From contig JAMXIF010000049.1 of assembly GCA_028583685.1 (NCBI GenBank), positions 592,440 through 656,439 on the forward strand: a DNA stretch of 64,000 bases, read 5' to 3'. Position numbers and translations under genes: made by a program. This document shows positions 57,205 to 64,000 of this stretch, piece by piece. Each line of letters begins with the position of its first letter. Positions within the stretch are counted from its first letter, which is position 1. The notes beneath the pieces were generated by a model. It did no database searches. It was not told where the DNA came from and worked only from the letters and a program-made list of their open reading frames with translations. Source of the DNA: Petaurus breviceps papuanus (taxonomy: Eukaryota; Chordata; Mammalia; Diprotodontia; Petauridae).

Positions 57205-57299
57205 TAAAGTATTATTGATGAAATTTAAAAATGTCTTTGCAGATTTTGTTTTGGCATGAAAATAGGGTCAATTTTTATGTTGTGTTTGAAACAGAGAGA

Positions 57300-57650
57300 T
57301 GGCATTGTGTAGTAGAGGGAGGAAGACCTAATTTCTAATCCTATTTCTGATGCTTCCTGGCTTCTCACATGTGAAAAGCTGGCTTTGGAGTCAAAGGAGC
57401 TGAGTTCAAATCTTACCTCTGGGGTTTGTAATCTGTGTAACCTTGGGCAAGTTACTTAGCCTCCATTGGCTTGTCCCTTTCTATAAAATGAATTGATTGT
57501 ACTTAATGACCTTTAGCAACCTAGCTCTTAGAGCTTAGATTTTAGGACTTTCTCCAAATCTTGGTTTCCCTGTCTGTAATTAACGTCTGTGGTACCTATC
57601 TCAGTGGGATGTTATCAGCTTCAAGAGAGGTAAAGTGTTCTGTACACATC
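57300..57650 (+). repeat. Two MIR copies in tandem
   Basis: First: TGTAGTAGAGGGAGGAAGAC. Second: GCTTTGGAGTCAAAGGAGCT, AATCTGTGTAACCTTGGGCA, CTTTCTATAAAATGAATTGA. Confidence 0.7.
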
Positions 57651-57831
57651 ATTATTTTCTTCTTTGCTCGGAATTTCATCACTTTCCCCCATGGGTGGGT
57701 GCCCCAGAGTCCCGGACAAACATTTACAGCCCAGTGAGCTACATTCCCTGTTGGACCTTCTGCATGCCTGGACCCTTAACTTAGAGTCAGACCTCCATGC
57801 TTATCTCAGAAAACTTCTTTTTGTAGGAAGC

Positions 57832-57959
57832 ATGCCTAATGAGCATATTGTGTGTGCTGCAGTTACAGAGCCAGGGCCTGGCCCTGTGCGCTTGAAGTCC
57901 TACAGAGCCCTGCCTGCCGACTTCTCTCAGAATGATGTCCACCTGAATGCTGCTTCCAG
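57832..57959 (+). CDS. Candidate coding exon with start codon (unidentified gene, partial)
   Basis: Exon 57827-57959 has a polypyrimidine acceptor (ACTTCTTTTTGTAG, AG at 57825-57826) and a donor (TCCAG|GTTTGT, GT at 57960-57961). Five bases in is an ATG (57832) with A at -3. 42 codons stay open, starting MPNEHIVCAAVTEPGPG and ending QNDVHLNAAS, and the exon ends in phase 2; other frames close early. The peptide has no signal sequence or membrane segment and belongs to no family I recognise. With the ATG-free exon ending at 35650 it would make the first coding exon after a 22.2-kb intron. It could also be a chance open stretch, as an antisense L1 begins about 30 bp downstream. Confidence 0.4.
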
Positions 57960-57984
57960 GTTTGTACCATTTTCCAATGTCACC

Positions 57985-58425
57985 TTCTTTAAAGAAAAAA
58001 AAAATTAAATATTTTTCAGTGCACAAGAATTGATTTTCTCCTTCTCTCATCCCCACTCTCCACCATTTTTGGGGAAAAGAAAAGAGAAAAACAAAACTTT
58101 TGGTAATGAACACACATAGTTCAGCTAAACATTTTCTTGCATTGGCTATGTCCAAAAATTAGGTTTCCTTCTGTACCCTGTGTCTATCCCCTCTCTGTCA
58201 GGAGGTGGGTAGCGGCCCTTATCATTGGCCCTCCCAATCATGGCTGGTCATTGCATTCATCAGAGTTCTTAGGACTTGTGATGCTTGTCTTTATAGTGTC
58301 GTGGTTAGTGTATGGATTGTTGTTTTTGTTCTGTCCCCTTCTGTATTATTTCTTGCAGGTTTCTTTGAAATCATCTCCCGGGCTCATGCCTCCTAGATCA
58401 CCATTCCATCTTGTAGGGTGATAGA
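57985..58425 (-). mobile_element. L1 3' UTR fragment (antisense)
   Basis: TTGCATTGGCTATGTCCAAA, CTCTCTGTCAGGAGGTGGGT, TCATGGCTGGTCATTGCATT are reversed marsupial L1 3' UTR. Confidence 0.78.
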
Positions 58426-58720
58426 TTTTAGAGCTGAGAGGGCCTTCACAGGCTAATTAATTAGGCCAATCCCTTCCTTTTACTCACAAAAAACCCGGAG
58501 GCACAGGAAGGGTTAAAGTGATTTGTCCAAGGTTAGGAAGGCTATCAGAAATGGGATTGGAACCAGTTCTTTCCGCCTTACTTTCTGAGCCTCAGTTTCC
58601 TCATCTGTAAAATGAAGCACAATCTACCTCAAATGGTTATTTTTACAGATGAGGAAACTGAGGCTCCAAGAGAGGAGAAATTTACCCAAGGTTACAGGGC
58701 TTGTAAATAAGAATAATAAT
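58425..58720. repeat. Three MIR/MIR3 fragments
   Basis: 58425-58585 antisense (GATTTTAGAGCTGAGAGGGC), 58585-58640 sense (CCTCAGTTTCCTCATCTGTA), 58640-58720 antisense (TTTACAGATGAGGAAACTGA). Confidence 0.7.
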
Positions 58721-59585
58721 AGCTTCACTATGCTGTTTTGGGAATATGCTTCAGAAGATCTATGACTTCATGTACGGAGTGCAGGGACTCAAAAAATCCA
58801 AGTGTGGAAAAGACCTTGAAGTGTGGAACATAGAATGGCAGATAGGAAGAGATCTTGGGATGCAGAGCCTGGTATTTCAGAATTGGAAGGAGCCTGGGCA
58901 AGTTCTTGATGGTGCCCATCACTCGTGTCCCTGTAGCACTCTCTCTATGCTTAATAAAGCGTATTTCTCAAAACAGCCATTTCTGAGAAGTAAAGGGATT
59001 GTCCATATTCCCAGAGCAGGAAAGAACCTTAGAGACCAGCGAAGCCAAGCTTTTCATTTTACAAATTATGAAACTCAGGCTGAGAAAAGGGCACTGAGTT
59101 GTCTAAGAGTGTATATAATCTGGATTCTGAATAAGGAGCAGAGGTTTGACTCCAAGCCCTTGGCCTTTTTCCATTACCCTGCATTTCTTTAGCTGAAACA
59201 GATCTCAGCTCTTATACACCTTGGTAGATAAATGTAATGAGTGGCTTTCCCTTTCCCTCCCCCCCCCCCCCAAAACCCAACCCAAAACAAAAACGGGTCC
59301 AGGCTTTTGGTGAGAAGCCTCTCGGTGCTCAGGTCTGCCAGCTGACATACACCTAGTGTAGAACTGGTTTCTTCCTACCTGAAGCCTTTCTGACTAGATC
59401 CACAAGACCTGCCAGAACTTGGGGCTTGACTGGTGCCATCTCTGAGAGCCTAGGGTAGAGACAGAGACTGCACTGTTGATGGGGTTTCATCCCTTCTACC
59501 ATTGCAAATTGATGCCTTTTCTGAAGCTTGTCCAGGTGACCTCTGAGAGAGGGCCACTCTGCCAGTCCTTGGGATTCCAGGTCCA
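58720..59585. other. Mostly unassigned; MIR3 scrap at 59005-59190
   Basis: The open frame at 58746-59192 (148 codons) crosses the MIR3 scrap and has no splice support, so it is not called. A poly(C)/A-rich joint lies at 59259-59295. Confidence 0.45.
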
Positions 59586-60130
59586 GCTCTGAGGTGAGTC
59601 ATCAGTCAGCTGATTATCTGACAGTGAATCAGTCCCACTCAGCCACCTGCTTCTCTGTCGGGTTCCATAGATCAAAGGCCCCAGGTGTGTCTGGTGCCCA
59701 TCAAGGGGCATCTGCAAGCCAATTTTGAGCCAACCTCGTCTTCTGGACTAGATGGAACCCACCTTGAGGTGGGGGAAGATGACTGGTGAGAGGTCACAGT
59801 GATGTCATAAGTGCCAGTCAGCCAGGAAAGTTCCGAGAAGCTGAGTTTTCCTGTTTGAATGCCAATGGACGCCACCGACCTGCCTGCCACTGCCAGCTTG
59901 ACATCTGTCAACCATCAACCACCAGAGCCAGAAAGGGAGGAGGGTGCCACCCCTTCTAGCATCCCTGTGGGGCAAGAAAAGTTAGTAGAAGGGAGGGACA
60001 TGTGGAGAAACTGGGAGTTTTGGCCACCCAGCCCCTTAGCCAGTGATAGACCCAATGGCATGTCCCAGGGAGTGACAGGTACAGAGAGGCCTGAGCCCCA
60101 GGAAGGAGCGGGAGCCACCAGGTGTTGTCC
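59585..60130 (+). promoter_or_regulatory. Repeat-free motif cluster; possible intronic enhancer or alternative promoter
   Basis: Contains AP-1-like TGAGTCATCAGTCAG (about 59594), AGGTCACAGTGATGTCATAA (about 59790, nuclear-receptor half site and CRE-like TGATGTCAT) and TTCCGAGAA (about 59832, STAT-type palindrome). Directly downstream an ATG-led open frame (59859-60134) runs without repeat match. A possible donor (AAAAGTTAGT) lies near 59980. Speculative: no TATA or CpG island. Confidence 0.25.
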
Positions 60131-60132
60131 TT

Positions 60133-60480
60133 AGATTCAGAGCTGGAAGGTAACCTAGATATCCTCCTGTCTTCCTGCCCTGCCCTTTGACAGAAGAGGA
60201 AAAGGAAGCCCAGAGAAATGACGTGATATTTTTCAAGGTTACACAGGCACTAAATATTTATCACAACCAAGATTCCAGCCCAGGGTCCTCTGTATAGTTA
60301 CACATGACTGTTTCTTCCCCTTTGGGGACTCCTGTGTCCCTTGGCCTGTTTCCTTTGCACGTAGGATCATGGGAGCATTTGGAGCTGGAAGAAACCCTAG
60401 AAATCAGTCCCACCACCCCTTCATTGTACAGGTGAAGAAAACAAGGCCCAGAACAGAGAAGGAACTTCCCTGAGGCTTAA
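60133..60480 (-). repeat. Two MIR3-like fragments (antisense)
   Basis: 60133-60300: GATTCAGAGCTGGAAGGTAA, GACAGAAGAGGAAAAGGAAG. 60365-60480: GCATTTGGAGCTGGAAGAAA, GTACAGGTGAAGAAAACAAG. Confidence 0.7.
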
Positions 60481-60542
60481 AATCTTCCTTCCACATTATT
60501 GATGTGTTCAGTTATACAATAAGTACTACTTTGGGGGAGAAG

Positions 60543-60765
60543 GACAAGACAGTAAGCATTTATTTAGCGCCTACTATGTGCCAGGCACTGTGGCAAGCAC
60601 TTTACAGAAATCTCATTTGATCCTCACAACAACCTGTCCCCATTTGACAGATGAAGTGACTTGCCCAGGGTTATACAGCTAGTAATTGTCTGTGGCAAGA
60701 TTTGAACTCATATCTTCCTGACTCCAGGCCTAGCACTCTATCCACCTAACTACATAGTTACAGAG
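60543..60765 (-). repeat. MIR, full length (antisense)
   Basis: AAGCATTTATTTAGCGCCTA, GAAGTGACTTGCCCAGGGTT, GACTCCAGGCCTAGCACTCT. Confidence 0.88.
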
Positions 60766-60794
60766 CTCATCAAAACTCTTGGAATTCAGGAGCT

Positions 60795-61005
60795 TTGGTA
60801 CTTCTTGCTTGGTCCTCACACAATAACCCTGTGAGGTAGGTGCTGTTATTATTTCCATTTTTTTACAGATGGGGAAATCGAGGCAGACAGAGGTTAAATG
60901 ATTTGTTCAAGGTCACATAGCTAGTGTCCGAGGCCACATATGGAATAAGGTCTTCCTGACTTTAGGCCCATCTCTATCCATTGTGCCCCCTAGCTGCCTT
61001 TAAGG
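60795..61005 (-). repeat. MIR (antisense)
   Basis: CCCTGTGAGGTAGGTGCTGT, TTACAGATGGGGAAATCGAG, GTGCCCCCTAGCTGCC. Confidence 0.87.
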
Positions 61006-61084
61006 ATCTGTGGTGTCTGATACTTAGTGATGTGCAGGTCACTTAACCGTTTCATGAGTTGCCAGAAAAAAAAATTTATCCTCT

Positions 61085-61260
61085 TATATGGTGGTTTCTA
61101 AACTTTTTTGATTGAGCACTACGATCAGTAAAATACTTTTTGCACACCATTCCCTGCTCCCCATTATAGGTGCATTTATTTGTAAATTATTGTACTACTG
61201 CATTACTGTGTACATGTACTACTAATTATGTATTATGCAATTTACATAAAAATAGAAATT
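61085..61260. mobile_element. Possible old DNA-transposon fragment
   Basis: GGTTTCTAAACTTTTTTGAT followed by CACACCATTCCCTGCTCCCC and A/T-rich sequence resembles decayed hAT-type elements. Ends not defined. Confidence 0.3.
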
Positions 61261-61812
61261 TAAAAAAAGGATAAGATGGACATGAAATAATATTTGATCC
61301 TAGAGTCACTGGGAAGCCATTGCAATTTACAGAGTAGGGGAGTGACATTGTCAGACCTGTACTTTTGGAAAACCACTTTAGCAGCTGAATAGAAGAGAGC
61401 TGAAGAAGGGAGGGAGACAGGAGGCAGAGACCAGGTAGGAGGCTGTTGTAATGGTCTGGAAGAGATGTGATGAATACCTATACCAGGGCAGTGGATGGTG
61501 TGTGAGCAAGAGGTGGGGACAGATGGGAGAGATTCTATTGGAAGAAGAAATATGGCAACATTTGTCCAGTGCCTGGATGTATGGGGTGAGCAGAAGTGAG
61601 GACTCAAGAATACAGCTAAGATTGAGAATCTAGGTGATGAGGTAGATGCTGGTATGCTCAACAGAGTTAGGAGAATTGGGAAGAATGATAACTTTATGGG
61701 GAAGGAGAATTAGTTCTGCTTTGGTCATGTTGAGTTCAAGGTGCCTGTGGGACGTCCACTTTAAAACATCCAGGAAGCCCTTTGTATTGTGGGATTTGTG
61801 TTGGAGGGAAAG

Positions 61813-62050
61813 ACCTGGGATAGAGCCCAGAGCATGGAGTCATGAAGACCTGAGTTCAGATTTGGCCTCATAAACTTACTAGCTGTGTGACCGTGGACAA
61901 GTCATTTAACTTTTATTTGCCTCGGTTTCCTCAGCTATAAAAGAGGGATCACAGCACTTACCTTGTAGGGTTGTTGTGAGGATCAAATGAAATAATATTT
62001 GTAAAACACTTTGCATAGTGCCTGGCACCTAGTAAATACTTGTTTCCTCC
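61813..62050 (+). repeat. CORE-SINE inserted in L2
   Basis: GAGTTCAGATTTGGCCTCAT, TAGCTGTGTGACCGTGGACA, TGTGAGGATCAAATGAAATA, then a CCTT-rich tail (62045-62155). Confidence 0.88.
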
Positions 62051-62155
62051 CTTTTTTCCTTCCTTTCTCGCTTCCTCCCTCGCCTCCTTCCTTCTTCCCT
62101 TCTTTCCTAAATTCCTTTTTTCCTTCCTTCTTTCCTCCCTCCCTTCCTTCCAAAG
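62045..62155 (+). repeat. (CTTC/CCTT)n pyrimidine tract
   Basis: Almost pure pyrimidines, probably expanded from the SINE tail. Confidence 0.9.
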
Positions 62156-62599
62156 TCACTAGGTAAGAGAGGATGGAGAAAAGAAGACCTAGACAAAGCC
62201 TTGGGGCATACATACCCACAGTTAGAACTGATCAAAATGATGACCAGAAAGGGGACTGAGAAGAATCCCCCTGACCAGGAAGAGAACCAAGGGAGAGCAG
62301 TGCTACAGGGACAGGGAGGAGAGAATCCAGGAGGAGATCTCGGTGGTCGAGTAGTGCTAGATGCTGCAAAGAGATCAAGAAGGATGAGATATGAGCAAAG
62401 GCTTTCAGATCTGGCAATTAAGAGATGTTTGGTGACTTTGGAGGGGGCACTTTCATTTGAGTGTGGCATCAAAGAGAAGGAGAAGTCTGAGAACCTGGGA
62501 GACTGGAAGGATGACTGGTGGTACTGATAGAAGTAAGGAAATTTGGAAGAGGGGTTAGTTTGGGGCAGAAGGAAAATCCGATGGCAGCCTATCCATGCT

Positions 62600-63085
62600 T
62601 GCTTATTCTTGTTTATTATCCCTGATTCTCATCAGCACCTGAAAGGAGTAGGGAAGGATAGTGGAGAGATGGCTAATTCACTGGCTGCTCCTCCAGAACC
62701 ACAGCTGGAGTGGACAGAGCTACTGAAGGCCAGCTATGGGGAATGATGGAGTGGGGCTAGGAATGATGAACAGGGTATTGTAATTGTGTTAAAGGCAAAT
62801 GGCTATGGGAGGGGAGGATGGGAGTTGATCCATTTTCCTGCCCTCTGATTTTGATTAGCCATCTCTTGGGGTCAAGCCAACCCTGTAAAGACCAGTGCTG
62901 ATAGTTAGTTAGGCTAATCCTTAGAAGATGGATAAACTCTTGATCCCCAGACCCCCACTCAACCCCTTTCCAACATGGTAGAATCAAGCAGAATGGATAT
63001 TTCACTGGAGTAGGCTTTCAGAACCAGGGCTGCTGCTGTGCCATGATTGATAGGGCAATAGAAGATGACTTTAGTCTTAGGGTCA
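62600..63085. other. Unassigned, no gene seen
   Basis: No repeat family or exon supported. Confidence 0.4.
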
Positions 63086-63290
63086 GTTGAGCAAGCTTTT
63101 ATCATGTACCTACCATGTTCTAGGCACGGCATTAGGCAATGAGTGTACGAAGACAGGTTTTGCTTGCATGGCGTTTACATTCTTCCAGGAAGATACCACA
63201 GGAAGATACCAAGAGGGAGAGAATGCTGAAGAAGAAAAAGCCAGGGCTTCTCTGAGGTGGTGAGGAGGGACTACATTCCATACAAGGGGA
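63085..63290 (-). repeat. L2 3' end (antisense)
   Basis: GTACCTACCATGTTCTAGGC and GTGAGGAGGGACTACATTCC in reversed L2 order; diverged. Confidence 0.6.
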
Positions 63291-63299
63291 ACAGCTGGT

Positions 63300-64000
63300 G
63301 TATAGAGCTGCTGCTGGCCAGTTGGTTGGTCGTTTGGTTTGTTTGAATTTTGACCTGCTTTATTTCTTCCCCCAATTTAAAAAAAAGAACCTGAACTAAA
63401 CAAACATCAACTACGATGAGCAGGTCTTATCTACATAGTGTAACAGAAAGAGGGGGTTGTACATGAAACTCTGAATTTATGATATCAGTGAGGTGTGGTG
63501 TAGTGGATAGAGCTGCAGGCCTGGAGTCCAGGAGACTCGAGTTCAGATCCAGCCTCAGACACTCAAGCAAGTCTCTGTCATCCTCAGTTTCCTCATCTGC
63601 AAAACAGGGATAATAGCATCAACCTCCCAGCGCTATTGTGAGGATCAAATGACATAATAATTATAAAGCACCTAGCACAGTGCTCGACACATAGTAGGTA
63701 CTCTATAAATGTTAGCTGTTTTTGTAGCTTGCTTTTCTTTTTAAGTATGTAATAAATACAACATGTTACTTTGAAAGCTGTCCTGATTGTGATTCCTTCT
63801 GGACTTCCTTCTGTTCTCTTCTGTGCTTCTCAAAAACATGTTTCAGTCACTTTTTTTCTTCCTTTTTAGCACCCTAGCTTCCCTTTGCCTCCCCATCTGG
63901 CCTCTCCTATTAAGGAAGGGAACTCGAGCAAAAGAAATGACCACATTGCCTATGTCTGAAAATGTATTTCTCATTTTGCTTCTTGAGTCCCATCCACTCT
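63300..64000 (-). mobile_element. L1 3' UTR (antisense), split by a SINE, runs off the window
   Basis: TCTTCCCCCAATTTAAAAAA before the SINE. CACATTGCCTATGTCTGAAA, ATGTATTTCTCATTTTGCTT and GAGTCCCATCCACTCT after it match the reversed L1 3' UTR seen at 17300 and 58150. Confidence 0.68.
63490..63722 (+). repeat. CORE-SINE / MIR-like, full length
   Basis: GTGTGGTGTAGTGGATAGAG head, GTTCAGATCCAGCCTCAGAC, AATTATAAAGCACCTAGCAC, GGTACTCTATAAATGTTAGC. Confidence 0.88.

Larger units (their letters stand above)
61260..62600 (-). mobile_element. L2 LINE ORF2 region (antisense), split by a SINE
   Basis: The minus strand encodes FYSAAKVVFQKYRSDNVTPL then LQWLPSDSRIKY, the L2 ORF2 C-terminal block (SAAKVIFLKRRSDHVTPLL...LQWLPITSRIKYK). 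Further upstream in the element (62.2-62.5 kb) KVTKHLLIARS and LILLDLFAAS match the RT motif KVTNDLLIAK...LILLDLSAAF; the catalytic Asp region after it is lost. A plus-strand SINE and a pyrimidine tract interrupt it. Confidence 0.88.

Noticed and set aside
58746-59192. 148-codon plus-strand frame, the longest unbroken one outside GC-rich DNA and LTRs
   Set aside because: It crosses a MIR3 fragment, has no acceptor or donor at useful places and no recognisable domain.
62107-62527. Overlapping 121-codon (-) and 108-codon (+) frames
   Set aside because: The minus frame is the decayed L2 reverse transcriptase; the plus frame is its complement.
63820-63900. Strong polypyrimidine tract followed by TTTTTAG, looking like a splice acceptor
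   Set aside because: It sits in reversed L1 3' UTR sequence seen elsewhere in the window, and the following frame is not open.

Overview
The window is vertebrate nuclear DNA, almost certainly marsupial. The evidence is dense CORE-SINEs/MIRs whose tRNA-like head carries an AGCTAGGTGGC(A/G)CA motif and a long GTGACCCTGGGCAAGTCACTTAA core, L1 3' ends of the marsupial type, many L2 and CR1/L3 fragments, and small hAT elements. I cannot name the species from sequence alone. Nothing is prokaryotic: there are no operons, CRISPR arrays or phage genes. Most long open frames are chance frames in repeats.

The window reads as one gene start in a sea of transposons. At about 35.15-36.0 kb is a CpG island with an inverted CCAAT box, GC boxes and a probable untranslated first exon ending in a consensus splice donor at 35650/35651. 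The best candidate for a following exon is 57827-57959: a clean acceptor, a first ATG in good context, 42 open codons and a donor. If the two belong together, intron 1 is about 22 kb and this plus-strand gene continues beyond the window. I do not recognise the protein.

Layout: 0-6 kb, SINE/MIR/L2/L1 fragments; 6.1-10.5 kb, an L1 on the plus strand cut by younger SINEs; 12.35-16.3 kb, a broken class I (gamma-like) endogenous retrovirus (ERV-A); 16.9-20.5 kb, an antisense L1 carrying an RPL17 retrocopy that itself carries a solo LTR of the ERV-A family; 20.5-35 kb, L2, CR1/L3, MIR, SINE and hAT copies plus a full-length 7SL RNA retrocopy at 27.56-27.84 kb; 35-43.4 kb, the promoter and first part of the putative intron; 43.5-48.3 kb, a second related provirus (ERV-B) with a readable tRNA-Arg primer site and env remnants; 48.3-57.8 kb, L2, a CT-rich minisatellite, an antisense L1 with its 5' end, and SINEs; 57.8-64 kb, the candidate exon, L1 and L2 pieces, MIRs and a non-repetitive enhancer-like stretch.

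The most unusual points are the nested L1 > RPL17 retrocopy > solo LTR; the two proviruses, 28 kb apart, that share about 1.7 kb of interior resembling neither gag nor pol; the inverted leader next to ERV-A; and a distinct short SINE subfamily whose three copies all keep perfect target-site duplications.
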